Of a DNA stretch of 64,000 bases, positions 20,400-31,067 are shown piece by piece (within the stretch, counting starts at the first letter, position 1; each line of letters opens with the position of its first letter). The stretch is from Toxorhynchites rutilus septentrionalis (Eukaryota; Arthropoda; Insecta; Diptera; Culicidae): the NCBI RefSeq assembly GCF_029784135.1, contig NC_073746.1, forward strand, positions 4,422,136 through 4,486,135, written 5' to 3'. The translations under genes were made by a program, and so were the position numbers. The notes beneath the pieces were generated by a model. It was not told the origin of the DNA, ran no database searches, and was given only the letters and a program-made list of their open reading frames with translations.

Positions 20400-20978
20400 C
20401 AGGACTGGGTATCTGTGTTTGGATAGGGGTTGAATTTTTTCAATTGTTCGATAGTTAGTTATATGATATATACTATTTTATCCAATGTGAAAAATTGTTA
20501 TAGAGTGCCGTAATCGTTTGATGCAAAAATCTCATCAATCCATCATGAAATGAATGAGTAACAAGCGTTTGAAATTGGACATTTTTCACGATGCGATCGA
20601 TTTTCATTTTTCAATTTTTACCCCAATATGTTCCCGAAAGACGTAATCCTACGTCAAAAGACTAGCTAATTGGCTTGAATTTGATATATCGATCAAATGA
20701 AACCGTCTCGTAGTTCAAAAGTTATGATTTTTTTATAAAGGCATTTTCGCTGTTCGGAATTTGAGATAAATGTGGTTAAACATTTTTTTAGTTTTTACCA
20801 TGAATATGTATTTGTAAATCAATTTTATTGCAGTCAAGTGAAAAAGAAGGCTCTATTGTACCCAACAATTAAATTAATTTCGCAAAAAAGTACCACTTTG
20901 AGTAATGAGATGCTGTTCAATGTTGATGGCCATTAAGTGTTCGTGTTGCTTAAGTGTTCGGAATATGAGACAAACCGG

Positions 20979-21699
20979 TACTTTGGGCTTGCTCTAACCT
21001 TCACAATTATCCAAATGGCAATATTGCGTCTGATGTGTATTTTATATGTTACTAGCTGACCCGGCAAACGTTGTTCTGCAATAAAAATTATTTCTAGTGA
21101 ATACGTTGGTTGTTGAATAAAAATAACTAATGCATTGTAAGTGTGTTTAAATGTTTTCATACTTGTGTTTGACATACCGAGGAATAGAGCACCAAGTCGA
21201 TGACCACCGACAAAAATTTAAAAAAAACCATTCCTTATATTCCATTCCCGATGTATTTCATTAACGATTCTGACATGTTTGTTCTCTTGAACGTTAAATG
21301 AAAGGTGGAAAAAGGAATATATTTTTTGTAGTAAAGTAGACAAATTAAATAAACAAGATTAATACAATATTTCGATGTTACCAATGTATTTGTTGCTCTT
21401 CATCGAGGTACAGAACTCAACATTAATATGAGCATTGAATGTTTTGCTCAGTTGAGGCGAATATGACAATTTTTATTCGATGTTGTTTAAATACTTAGAA
21501 GACATAGTCCTGACCCTAACTTAACTATGTTACTATAAATCTCCTTGCATTTCAGCCAGAATATTATTCAGGATATAAGATAATTATCAGAGACAATTTT
21601 TGTTCAATACTTCTCCCTACCTGCAGGGAATGTGTTATTCTGTTACACAAAACACAGAATAGAGCCATATTTAACATAAAATTTTTGTTTTGAAAGTAC
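20979..21699. other. AT-rich DNA with a TAGCTGACCCGGCAAACG terminus
   Basis: No gene is seen. At 21051-21080 the sequence ACTAGCTGACCCGGCAAACG followed by TTGTTCTGC appears; its reverse complement, slightly changed, ends another block at 55171-55208. It looks like the conserved end of a dispersed repeat running rightwards, of unknown class. Confidence 0.45.
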
Positions 21700-22041
21700 A
21701 TTAGAACCCAGATTATCCGCGAAATAGTCGGGCTAGATCAACGCGTATAACGAAAATCGCGGATAGCGCAACAAAGGACTGAAAATGAGGTGCAAACACG
21801 AAAAAAGCTTTTTTAGCATGAAAAACTATGTTTTATCAATACAGAAATTATTGTACTATCCATCTGTAAGGTCGTGTACATCAGGGATCAGATAATGTGA
21901 AAGCCATGACCAAAACAAAAGAGCAAGACTCTGTTACTCACTGACAAATTTCGGGAAGGTTTAAAGAATTACTAGGGAACTCGCATTCGCGGATAACCCG
22001 CATCGCGGATCATCCGCTCGCGGATAATCGAGATTCTAATG
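21700..22041. mobile_element. TA-flanked MITE with CATTAGAACCCAGATTATCC termini
   Basis: The 342-bp element starts CATTAGAACCCAGATTATCC and ends GGATAATCGAGATTCTAATG. The ends are inverse complements with few mismatches, flanked by TA (21698-21699 and 22042-22043). The subterminal CGCGGATAA motifs are repeated internally. There is no coding potential. A degraded relative lies at 8835-9165. Confidence 0.8.
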
Positions 22042-22043
22042 TA

Positions 22044-22394
22044 TGTTTATTTCACTCAAAAATTCATAAACACAGAAACGCACACTAAGCTCAATGACGT
22101 CTATATCGCATAGCGTTTCAAGGTTGTCACATTTGCACAAACCGTCAAAATCGAACGGATGACAGGATGCTATGTTGCAATCGATTCGGGTAATTTTGAT
22201 TCGATTGGATCTCAGAATACGGGTGAGTAGTTGATCAACAGACGCTGGAATTTTCGCGGAAAATACATTATCGATTTCCTCAGGGCGTATTTTGTCGACT
22301 ATCCAAATTAAAAATGTGCCTCGCTTTTTCGTGCCTAAAAATCTTCTCGCTTCTGTCATCCAGCCGATTACATTCAGCAAGGTGTGGAACCGAA
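22044..22394 (-). pseudogene. Probable Helitron Rep/helicase fragment
   Basis: The minus-strand frame near 22380-22036 contains KKRGTFLIWIVDKIRP and EEIDNVFSAKIP. This resembles the Helitron N-terminal block (KRGLPHAHILIWL..DKIRPEEID..ISAEIP), with the PHAH residues lost. The rest of the frame does not match Helitron convincingly. It is cut on its upstream side by the DD37E transposon at 22397; the DNA beyond 23696 does not clearly continue it. Probably an old relic. Confidence 0.4.
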
Positions 22395-22396
22395 TA

Positions 22397-23694
22397 AAGG
22401 GTGTGTCACATCAAATTGCATCACGGAAAAAACGCTGTAGAAATTCGCCCAGTAGACCGATCCTTTTGAAAATTTTAGACAGTAAAATAAAAACTATTAA
22501 ACAACTTTTGGCATTTTCTTTTTATTCATACTTCGAGCCCAAGCCCGTATGCTCGCACCTTCCTCTTTACCCCGTCCATAAGGTTCTGTACAACATCAGG
22601 TTGTATTTTTTTTTGAACAGAAATCCATTTTCTCTTGAAGTCCGCCTCCGATTTGACAACTTTTGGGTTCTTCTGGAGGGCCTGCTTCATAATCGCCCAA
22701 TATTTCTCTATTGGGCGAAGCTCCGGCGCGTTGGGCGGTTTCATTTCCTTTGGCACGAAGGTGACCCCGTTGGCTTCGTACCACTCCAACACGTCCTTTG
22801 AATAGTGGCACGAAGCGAGATCCGGCCAGAAGATGGTCGGGCCCTCGTGCTGCTTCAATAGTGGTAGTAAGCGCTTCTGTAAGCACTCCTTAAGGTAAAC
22901 CTGCCCGTTTACCGTGCCGGTCATCACGAAGGGGGCGCTCCGCTTTCCGCAAGAGCAGATCGCTTGCCATACCATGTACTTTTTGGCAAACTTGGATAGT
23001 TTCTGCTTGCGAATCTCCTCCGGAACGCTGAAGTTGTCCTTTGCGGAGAAGAACAACAGGCCCAGCAGCTGACGAAAGTCCGCTTTGACGTAGGTTTCGT
23101 CGTCCATTACCAGACAATGCGGCTTCGTCAGCATTTCGGTGTACAACTTCCGGGCTCGCGTCCTCCCCACCATGTTTTGTCTTTCGTCGCGGTTAGGAGC
23201 CTTCTGAACCTTGTATGTACGCAGGCCCTCCCGCTGCTTGGTCCGCTGGACGAATGAACTTGACAAATTCAGCTTATTGGCGACATCCCGGACCGAACTT
23301 CTCGGATCACGTCTAAACTGCCTAACTACGCGCTTGTGATCTTTTTCACTGACGGAGCATCCATTTTTGCCGTTCTTCACCTTCCGGTCGATGGTTAGGT
23401 TCTCGAAGTATCGTTTTAGTACTCTGCTGACCGTGGATTGGACGATTCCCAGCATCTTACCGATGTCCCGATGTGACAACTCCGGATTCTCGAAATGAGT
23501 GCACAGGATTAATTCACGACGCTCTTTTTCGTTCGACGACATTTTTCCAAATTTACGAAAAATTGACAGTGAAGCATGGCCAACGTGATCTATACACTCT
23601 TATCTGATTATAAGCGAAAGCTGAAGATATAATTCCTAAAAATTTAATTTCTACAGCGTTTTTTCCGTGATGCAATTTGATGTGACACACCCTT
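22397..23694 (-). mobile_element. ITmD37E-type Tc1/mariner transposon, copy 2 (intact)
   Basis: The 1,298-bp element is flanked by TA (22395-22396 and 23695-23696) and has the same AAGGGTGTGTCACATCAAAT inverted repeats as copy 1. All visible parts are intact: both termini, the target duplication and an uninterrupted transposase. It appears young. Confidence 0.95.
22526..23542 (-). CDS. DD37E transposase, full length
   Basis: This 338-residue cut-and-paste transposase belongs to the IS630-Tc1-mariner superfamily. It starts at the ATG at 23542 (MSSNEKERRELIL). Residues 1-120 form the DNA-binding part with helix-turn-helix segments (HRDIGKMLGIVQSTVSRVL, SVRDVANKLNLSSSFVQR). The catalytic Asp is in MDDETYVKADF, the second Asp in FWPDLASCHYSK, and the Glu in RPIEKYW, 37 residues after the second Asp. 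That spacing is the signature of the ITmD37E family described from mosquitoes. The length matches the family and no stop or frameshift is present. It would act on its own terminal repeats and on those of copy 1. Confidence 0.95.
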   Translation of the reverse strand: MSSNEKERRELILCTHFENPELSHRDIGKMLGIVQSTVSRVLKRYFENLTIDRKVKNGKNGCSVSEKDHKRVVRQFRRDPRSSVRDVANKLNLSSSFVQRTKQREGLRTYKVQKAPNRDERQNMVGRTRARKLYTEMLTKPHCLVMDDETYVKADFRQLLGLLFFSAKDNFSVPEEIRKQKLSKFAKKYMVWQAICSCGKRSAPFVMTGTVNGQVYLKECLQKRLLPLLKQHEGPTIFWPDLASCHYSKDVLEWYEANGVTFVPKEMKPPNAPELRPIEKYWAIMKQALQKNPKVVKSEADFKRKWISVQKKIQPDVVQNLMDGVKRKVRAYGLGLEV

Positions 23695-23696
23695 TA

Positions 23697-24500
23697 CATG
23701 TAACGTTGTAATGAAGTTCATTCTACATTCCGTTATTTTTTTTATTTTTTTTTTTAACACATGTGCTGTAATATCATGGCAATGCATGCGTTTAGGCCTG
23801 GAAATAGCAAAGGCTGTGTCGGCGTTGCTCATGAGAGCGTCTCGCAAGTGAGTGTATTATTCCTCACACCGCTTCTGATTGTCTTGAATCCTAGTTATTC
23901 AGTCTCTACCTCTCTATCGTTCGCAAGTCATTCTACGTTGAGATGATGAACGTTAGAAACATTACGGATATTAGTACCATTAAAGAAGAATATGGAGAGC
24001 GTTCATTGACCAGTGGGTGTCTGTTGCAAACCAATGACAGACATATGATCCACAAACAATGGTTGCAACAAACCGCCATCTTAAAAGGCCTTTCCGGAAT
24101 CAAGCTAATGGACCTCGAAATCACACAACCCTTGCGCTCGATAATTGTTGTACGCAACTAAAGGATTTATGTTGTATAGAACAAAAACTTTGAATTTATT
24201 GCTCAAATTGATTTAAAGTCGCTCTTTACACTGAAGATCCTTTCATTTCCATATTGAAGTAAAGAGAAGAAAGATAGATTCAAAGTGATTCAAAGTGTGA
24301 ATTATGGTGAATAATAGGAACACTAAACGTAGGAAAATTAAATTTTATATTGTATTCCATGTAATTGAATAATATTAAACTTTTAGGGATTTTTTAACCT
24401 ACCACCGAATAAAGAATAAAGGTTCAAAAAATTGGAAAAGTTTCTGTTGCTCACTGTTGCTCATTGTTTCTTCTTCGAATCACAATTTCTCTCGTCGCTG
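23697..24500. other. Unassigned DNA
   Basis: No recognised coding region or repeat. Small open frames on both strands at 23761-24161 overlap one another and lack family features. A poly-T run occurs near 23730-23755. Confidence 0.3.
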
Positions 24501-24501
24501 A

Positions 24502-24768
24502 TCAGTAGCCTACCATGACTCCAGCAATGTCTTCAACAACATACGCATTGAATCTATGTACGTGTTCTCCAGTCGGTGTTTTATTAGGAAAAATGACAAT
24601 AACGTGATTGTAACCTTGCAAACCGAGGTGATACACGAAAAATTTCAATAATTTATTATGTTTATTCAAAAAGTCTTCCAGCTCGCCGACATTACGCATG
24701 GCTTTAGCCGAATTGAGTTTATTGGTGCATGTGTGTATGAAAGTTCGATGAAGCAAACGTAGCGCCAT
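24502..24768 (-). CDS. Unknown 88-residue open frame
   Basis: The frame runs from an ATG at 24768 to a TAG. The first 20 residues (MALRLLHRTFIHTCTNKLNS) are basic and hydroxylated, like a mitochondrial presequence. The rest (LEDFLNKHNKLLKFFVYHLG, then GEHVHRFNAYVVEDIAGVMV) has protein-like composition rather than triplet or AT bias. I do not recognise the family. It may be a small gene, an exon, or a decayed domain of something larger. No promoter or splice signal decides this. Confidence 0.3.
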   Translation of the reverse strand: MALRLLHRTFIHTCTNKLNSAKAMRNVGELEDFLNKHNKLLKFFVYHLGLQGYNHVIVIFPNKTPTGEHVHRFNAYVVEDIAGVMVGY

Positions 24769-24985
24769 CTGTCATTTAACAACGTAAACAAAGTCGTTAT
24801 CTTTGAAAAACGAACGACGGGTTGATTATTTGGATATTGTTTATACCAAAATACTAAAATCGCGATTAAAAATAGGAGATGGGGTGAACCTTTGAGGTTA
24901 TATGTACTTTTATGCAAATTTGAGAAAAAAATGGTTTAGACCTTTTTTTCTGCATTGGGCTACCCTAAACGGTGTTAAACATACG

Positions 24986-25096
<111 letters not shown>

Positions 25097-25798
25097 TTTA
25101 CGACATAGTGGGGTTGGTCGCAGGTCTGCAAGCCGCACCACTAAAACACCAAACAACGAACGATACACAAGAAAAATTGTGAATCTGGCCATGTTGTGAA
25201 GACGTTAAGCCAAAATAAATAAATAAACAATACAGTACAATCCACTAATGCCTAAACAGTTTAAATTAATGAAAACTGGAAGCATTCCCATTTTTCCAAA
25301 CATTTGTTCTGCCGATTTGTGTACATTCCCGAACAGAGCTGTCAATAACGAGCAACTGATACATTCGTTTCTGCCCGTTTTCAACATATTTGGTTTAAAT
25401 AAGCCATCCGCGATTTGAAGCCACACCACTTCTCGTTTGGTGGTCATCGAAGCAACATGGTTGCCACAGAGCTTCGAGCGGGAGAGGATTGTTTTCTTGA
25501 CGGGTGAAGGAGGAGTATGGAATAGAGTTTATTTCTCTTCCCTAGCCTTGCTCAGGGCTAGAGGCGGAAACCAAAAATTGAATAGAATGAAAACACATAT
25601 GCGAATGAGTTAGCATAACACAACGAGCGGATATCATTCATGCCTAATGCTGATTTCACACACATACATACACAGCTCGATACAAGGAGAAGAAGCCCTC
25701 TGTATCGAGGTGTGCTACGACAAAGAAGAGTAGCATTCGAGAATCTTTTGTGCTAGTGCGAATATGGAAGAGTATCCAGAATTTTGGAATATAGATAT
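25097..25798. other. Unassigned DNA
   Basis: No gene is recognised. CTAGCCTTGCTCAGGGCTAG near 25542-25561 can form a hairpin, and on the minus strand it is followed by GGGAAGAGAAAT. It faintly resembles a histone 3' end, but loop and stem do not fit the consensus. Confidence 0.3.
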
Positions 25799-26970
25799 AC
25801 AGGGTTTTCCAACTTTGAATTCCGAAAGTAAATTGGAATAAAACACACTTAGAATTCGAATTTCGATGAAACTTTTATTTCAAATTAAAGTTTGGTTTAT
25901 GCCATTATGTGTGAAATACAACATCATTCAATTGTCCACCTAGGGCTTCCTCGCACACCTTGATCCGGAACAGGTAATGTTCGATGACTTTTCGGCACAT
26001 ATGGGGCGGTATCTCGGTCATAACTTCACGAATGTTGTCTTTCAAATGTTCAAGAGTTTCCGGAGAGTTGGCATAGACACGGTCTTTCGCATAACCCCAC
26101 AAAAAAAAGTCTAGCGGGTTCAAATCGCATGATCTGGACGGCCAATTGGCATCACCAAAACGCGATATTATGCGTCCCTCAAATTTCGTTCGCAATATGG
26201 CCGTGTTCGGTCGTGTTGTGTGGCACGTGGCGCCGTCCTGCTGAAACCACATGTCATCCGTATCCATATCTTCAATTTGTGGCAAAAAAAACGGTTAACA
26301 TGCGGCCATAGCGCTCACCATTCACAGTTACCGTCTCGCCGTCCTCATTTTCAAAGAAATACGGCCCGATGACTCCACCAGACCATAATGCGCACCAACC
26401 AGTGACTTTTGGCGGATGCAATGGCCTCTCAACAATCACGTGTGGATTTTCTGAGCCCCATATACGGAAATTTTGGGTGTTCACATAACCACCGAGCTCG
26501 AAATGTGCCTCATCGCTGAAGAAAATTTGATGCGAAAATTCAGCATTTTGCTGCTGTTGTTCGTTCACCCAATCGACGTATTCCCGACACATTCCATGGT
26601 GACCACGCTCTAATTTTTGTACCAGTTGGGCTTTATATGGATGTAGGTGCAAATACAAATGCAAAATTCGCCACAATGATGTGTTTGACAAGCCCAATTG
26701 CTGAGCACGCCGTGGAATCGAAACATTCGGGTCATCCTCCACACTGGCAGCAACAGCAGCAATATTTTCGGCCGAACGCACATTACGATGATGCACAGGT
26801 TTCACAATATCCGCTACGGATCCAGTTTGTTCGAATTTACGCACTACATTAGCGATTGTGTGCTCTGTAGGCACAACTGTTTGCACAACCAAACGATTTG
26901 CAATTTTCATAGTCGCGGGAAAAGTCATCACAAAATTAAGCACAGAAAAAAACCATCTTTTGTCCACTGA
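25799..26970 (-). mobile_element. DD41D Tc1/mariner-type transposon, 5' truncated
   Basis: A minus-strand transposase lies near a possible terminus at 25799 (CAGGGTTTTCCAACTTTGAA). No inverse copy of that terminus is visible beyond 26970, so the 5' side of the element seems lost. The coding part is split by a frameshift. Confidence 0.65.
25905..26967 (-). pseudogene. DD41D transposase, one frameshift and truncated N-terminus
   Basis: Two minus-strand frames make one protein. The upstream frame (26967-26272) has TEHTIANVVRKFEQTGSV, a second helix-turn-helix and the first catalytic Asp in IFFSDEAHFELGGYVN. The downstream frame (26285-25905) has the second Asp in FQQDGATCHT and the third Asp in CDLNPLDFFLWG, with 41 residues between the last two. 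This is the DD41D pattern of the rosa-like mariner group. The break falls in a run of eight A on the + strand at about 26284-26291, the typical site of a 1-base slip. The usual N-terminal start is not found. Confidence 0.85.
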
Positions 26971-29289
26971 AACACAATCGTAGCCAGCAACGGAGCTCTA
27001 CCTTAACGCCGGCGGTGGAACTGGTGAAACTACAATCCGGTGGTTCCATCATGCCCCGTAACTATGCTCATATTACACAGTCCATGGTAACTCCCCACTT
27101 GCACACGAATTCGCTCTCATGCATCACTCGAGGAGAAAGCAGACCGAACGAAACTCGGTTTACCCAGGTTCTACGATATGAATTGCTCTGGTGGGGGCGG
27201 TGGCGATGGAAGTGGTGCTCTGCCACAGACCAAACGCATGTTACAAATTACATCACTGCATCTTCCGTTGTTAGACGATGTGTATGTGTTTTACGGATTG
27301 AGTGGTTGGAAACTCCTGTCTCGAAGAAGGAAGTCTCAGGGCCCGGTACGGGTGCGAGGGATTGTGGAGAGTGCGGGTGAAAAATGAATACCTCTTTTAT
27401 TAATAGTGAGGATAATCCTCCTGACAGGCTTTCTGACAACGTGAGCAGTTCGAGTGCGGAAGAAATCTTTTTTTTCTCCGGGTGGCAGGAACAAGTGTGT
27501 GATTCACTTGAAATATGTATGCCGCTGTATCCTAGTATTTGCTTAAAAGGGAGTCGACTGTGGACAGAGAAAGCACTGATGGCAAGAAGTGGGTGGTGAA
27601 AACTTTTCCATTCAGATTTTCTTCGCACGGTGTGGGAAGAAAATAGTCCTTAATCGTTTGTAGAACGTATCAAAAGAGCAAAGATGCTTGGTGCAGAAGG
27701 ATGACTGAAAACTCCGGAGTTTTAATGTGCCATTGCGCACAGCTACGTTGATTTAAGCGGTTTAACTATCTAGTTCTGGGTTTCTGTGAAAAAGGTCCCG
27801 TTCCACAAGAGTACTCAAATATGTTGGGCTCTTTTCGTTCAAGTGTTCATTCAATAACCAAATTCTCGTCTCTCGGTTCCTTTTGTTCCACTTATCATCG
27901 CTCTTGCCGACAGAGCGTTAGAAAGCGCCACTCAAGCCTCCATGAGAAATGTTTTGCATATTTTCTTTGTTATATTATGCAAAACAAGGCAGCACATTGA
28001 ATTTTTTACGCTCTACTCAAGATCGTAAATTCAAACAGTTGAGGGATTCTGGTAGGCCTTAAAGTTGCCCCGTTTTCATCTCGTTGCTGCTGCTGATGTT
28101 CATCCGGCGCAGTAACCGAAACGTGGAGCAAATAGATGAAATAGGAAAGATAAATTTCGTATTCAAGCGTATTTCTCTGTCCAGAAAGATAAAAGCGAAG
28201 CTGGGAGCTAGCAAGAGAATGTGCATAAATATGGTTCGGGTAAGCAGTTTGCGAGAAAACCGGAAAGGGGGTATACAAAAAGAAGAAAAAGAAAAGGCAA
28301 ATTGACACGCATAAATATGGGGAAGTTACGAGCGACGAAAATTGGACCGAGCGAGAAAAAAGTGTTGAATAGTGGTAAATAGCAAGTATTTCATTGTGTG
28401 TGAAGTATACGCTCGAAGGAGCAAGGATACTAGATTCGATGTCATCTTACACAGTGGTTCAGGATTCGCATAATTTATTATTCCTACATTGGCTTGATTC
28501 TATGATGCTATGGTCGTTTTGAACGAAAAGTGGAATCGATTTCTTGTTAGGAATATTCTACACAAATTACATTTCATACACTTTAATTGTTGAACATTGG
28601 ACATTGAATTATTATATGGTTTTACTTCTATCATTTCAATAAAATTTGCGTTAAAGATCATTTCGTTCCAATTTCTCCTACTTCAGTACTTTCGAAAAAA
28701 AGTTAAATGCGCAACATTTAAACATTTTAGGGATTTTCGAAACGCTGTAATTTCGTGATAAATGAGCCCCTGGAGATGATATTCTTCACAAAATGCCTCT
28801 GGTTGCGGAATCTTCTATTTAATTCCAACGCTTTTTTTATTCTGTTTAATATGAAAATTTGCTTGTGGTTCGAAGGTATGTTTTTTTTATTCTCCGCTAA
28901 CGCAACAATTCGGCCTTGTACAGAAATGAAACTATATTCCAAAACTGCATTACTTTTTTTTTTGATATTTATTTATTGATATATCGATAATACAGAACGA
29001 AAAGTTGGTTTTTCATTTATTTGAAGTTATCTCTGTAGTAAAATATCGTATTGGAACATTCTAAAAAACTGAATTAGGATTAACCCCCATAAAAATGTTC
29101 ATCCCCTCGAAAAAAAAAATACCCTATGCAAAATATCAGCTCGATCGGCTTTAGGGAGAGTGGCGCAAAGCGGTCAAAGTTTGAGTTTCTTGGAAATCGA
29201 AAAATCACTCAAGGGGGGCGGAAAGGAAATCGGGATTTTCGAAAACAAATTCTGATGCCAAATGTCTTCAAATGGCATGAAACATCGAG
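26971..29289. other. Unassigned DNA
   Basis: Open frames at 27015-27628 and 28006-28305 overlap on both strands, are Ser- or homopolymer-rich and show no family motif. No repeat was recognised by eye. A natural host exon could be hidden here but I cannot support one. Confidence 0.3.
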
Positions 29290-29710
29290 ATCTAATCTGC
29301 CCATGTTTGTATAGGAGACGTAAACGACAATATGAACAAAATCGACTTTTTCGCCGTTTTTCATTCTATGCAATGTAATACGTTTGCTTAACATGCAAAC
29401 AAACATTTTTTTGTTCGAAAATATTTGAGCAATTTTTTGAAAACGGTTCCGAAAAATCACTGTTTGTCCGCATAACAGACGTAGTTCCATACAACTTTCA
29501 TGCATCGGAAAATCAATAATTATAAGTATTATGTGATATAAGATAAATTTATATTTGAATCACATTCTTTGTAGAGTCCAAACATGCCTGTCACTATAGT
29601 GTCTTATTACTTAGTGTTTTCTAATGGATCAATATAAGGTACCATTGAAACACTGCTCATATAATTATTATTTCCTGTACACTGCACTCTGATGAACAAA
29701 GAGAAGCAAT
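29290..29710. repeat. Dispersed repeat, copy 1 (pair with 45640-46040)
   Basis: From TTTGTATAGGAGACGTAAAC to GATGAACAAAGAGAAGCAAT this 400-bp stretch matches 45638-46040 in direct orientation, with scattered differences and short indels. GTTTGTCCGCATAACAGACG is shared. There is no coding. A third, inverted and more diverged relative is near 46420-46680. Confidence 0.75.
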
Positions 29711-29906
29711 TAAGTTTTTTTTTTGTTTTTTTATGATTTTGAGAAAAAAGACGGGTGGGTAATGTCGGGGACATAACCGGAGTGACGTAGGACTATACAA
29801 AGGGGACAGCTTTTGTTAAATATATATTTTAAATATATTGTTTTATTTTCTTCTCCTACGTGAATACCTACCTATCTACCTGAAAAATGGATTAGTTTAC
29901 TGTTTA

Positions 29907-29942
29907 CTCTTTATGAATATGTTGATGGTTCTGAAAAGAACC
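29907..29942 (-). terminator. Histone mRNA 3' end signal, H2A unit A
   Basis: The minus-strand GGTTCTTTTCAGAACC (29927-29942) is a perfect histone stem-loop in which the C-G pairs of H4 unit 1 are replaced by T-A pairs on both arms. AAAGAG follows at 29907-29912. Confidence 0.85.
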
Positions 29943-30178
29943 TTTGGTGTTGTGTTTTTGTTATCACTCGATATTCCCATCTTGTTCGGTTAAACCTTCC
30001 TGTTTAGCTATTGCGTTTTCCACTCGCCACTGCATTCACAGTTGGAAAATTTCTTCCCATCCAGCTTGTGACATGTTGTTCAGTAAATTACATTTAATGC
30101 GACGTGCCGGAGAAACACTTTGCCACTCACTGAAACTAATTGTTGCTTTGATGAGCGCCGAACCGAAGCTGCTCTGTT

Positions 30179-30413
30179 CTTGATGCGGGTTTTCTGATTG
30201 TCGTGAGCAGCTTTGCAAGCCAACTCGAGCACTCCGACGGCCGAAACTCTATAATCGCTGTTAGGTATACTGGTGCTCCGGCACCAATCCGTTCCGCCTA
30301 GTTACCCTTGTGGAGCAATCAGTGAATGCGACCAACAGGGAACTGGAGACCTGTACGGTTCGAGTGAGACTTTGCCTTTCCCTTAACTTGTCCTCCTTTG
30401 TTACGTCCACGAT
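30179..30413 (-). pseudogene. Histone H2A fragment, unit A (broken)
   Basis: Translated from the minus strand the segment reads [30 protein letters not shown], stop, LLHKGN, stop, AERIGAGAPVYLTAI. After a frame change it gives VLELACKAAHDNQKTRIK. This tracks H2A from residue 3 to about 82 of 124. The start codon and the C-terminal third are missing. The sequence that follows is not H2A and leads to the stem-loop at 29.93 kb. A TATAAAA box lies upstream at 30483-30489. Confidence 0.88.
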
Positions 30414-30482
30414 GCCGATGCCGTACAACCACACGGGTTTACGGTTTGAAAGAAAATAAGATATATTTTTGGGGTCCGCGTG

Positions 30483-30489
30483 TTTTATA
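30483..30489 (-). promoter_or_regulatory. TATA box upstream of H2A unit A
   Basis: The minus-strand GAGTATAAAACACG lies about 70 bp upstream of the lost H2A start, a normal spacing for a histone gene with a short leader. Confidence 0.5.
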
Positions 30490-30649
30490 CTCTAGCGGTA
30501 CACACTCACAGGATAGAGACAAATCGGCAGACTCAGCCAGAGGGGCGAGTCCAACGAGACGAACGAATGAGCGTTAAAAGGGAGCGATGGCAAAAAAATA
30601 CATTCATTACGATTTGTTCGCTCGTTGGATTCACATGCAGGCTAAAAAG

Positions 30650-30690
30650 GGTCCTTTTCAGGATCACAAAATTATCTTCAATCTAAAGAG
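30650..30690 (+). terminator. Histone mRNA 3' end signal on the + strand
   Basis: GGTCCTTTTCAGGATC (30650-30665) fits the histone stem-loop with one G-T pair, and AAAGAG follows at 30685-30690. It is opposite in orientation to the two H2A units, so it belonged to a different, convergently placed histone gene whose coding part is gone. I see no coding remnant just upstream. Confidence 0.75.
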
Positions 30691-31067
30691 TTTATTTTTT
30701 TGTTATCACTCGATATCCCCATCTTGTTCGGCTAAACCCTTCTGTTTAGCGATTGCATTTGCCACTCGCCACAGCTTTCAGAGTTGGAAAATTTCTTCCC
30801 ATCCAGCTTGTGACATATTTTACAGTAAATTACATTCAATGGCACGTCGCATTGTTTTATGGAATGGTTCCAATTTAGAAAACTCAGTAATCGTGGTTTT
30901 GAAAAAAACCATTTCGAACGCCCTCGATGCCGCCTTGTTCTGGATTTGCCACCAAAGCAGTTTGTATAAAGAACAAACTTTTTTCTTCTGCTACCTGATG
31001 CCGTTTTGCGATTGCGTTTGCCACTCGCCACTCGCTGCAACTGCTTGTTGTTGTCTTGATGTGTTCT

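Larger units (their letters stand above)
17471..20657. mobile_element. Histone-carrying element 1 (two H4 units)
   Basis: The 3.19-kb element is bounded by TTGACGTAGGATTACG on the left and GACGTAATCCTACGTCAA on the right, in inverse orientation. It holds two similar units (about 17530-18690 and 19370-20600) in the same order. Each has, on the minus strand, a promoter, a CTG/CAG-rich leader, a histone H4 5' coding fragment, a non-H4 tail, the histone stem-loop and a purine box. It sits inside the TIR shell 16685-20978. No transposase is seen, and no clear target duplication. Confidence 0.65.
16685..20978. mobile_element. TIR transposon shell (CCGTTTTGTCTCATATTCCG), host of a nested histone element
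   Basis: The left end at 16685 (CCGTTTTGTCTCATATTCCG) and the right end at 20955-20978 (CGGAATATGAGACAAACCGG) are near-perfect inverted repeats flanked by TA (16683-16684 and 20979-20980). The whole span is 4.29 kb, but 17471-20657 is a separate inserted element, leaving a shell of about 1.1 kb. I saw no transposase, so the shell is non-autonomous. A two-unit tandem duplication of about 409 bp lies near the left end. Confidence 0.75.

Noticed and set aside
17471..20657. A functional histone gene cluster
   Set aside because: All H4 and H2A reading frames carry stops, frameshifts, lost starts or missing C-terminal halves.
25905..26967. Two separate transposase genes
   Set aside because: The two frames are consecutive parts of one DD41D transposase separated by a slip in an A8 run.
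27015..27628. Pair of open frames of 121 and 126 codons on opposite strands
   Set aside because: They overlap each other, are low-complexity in part, and show no motif.
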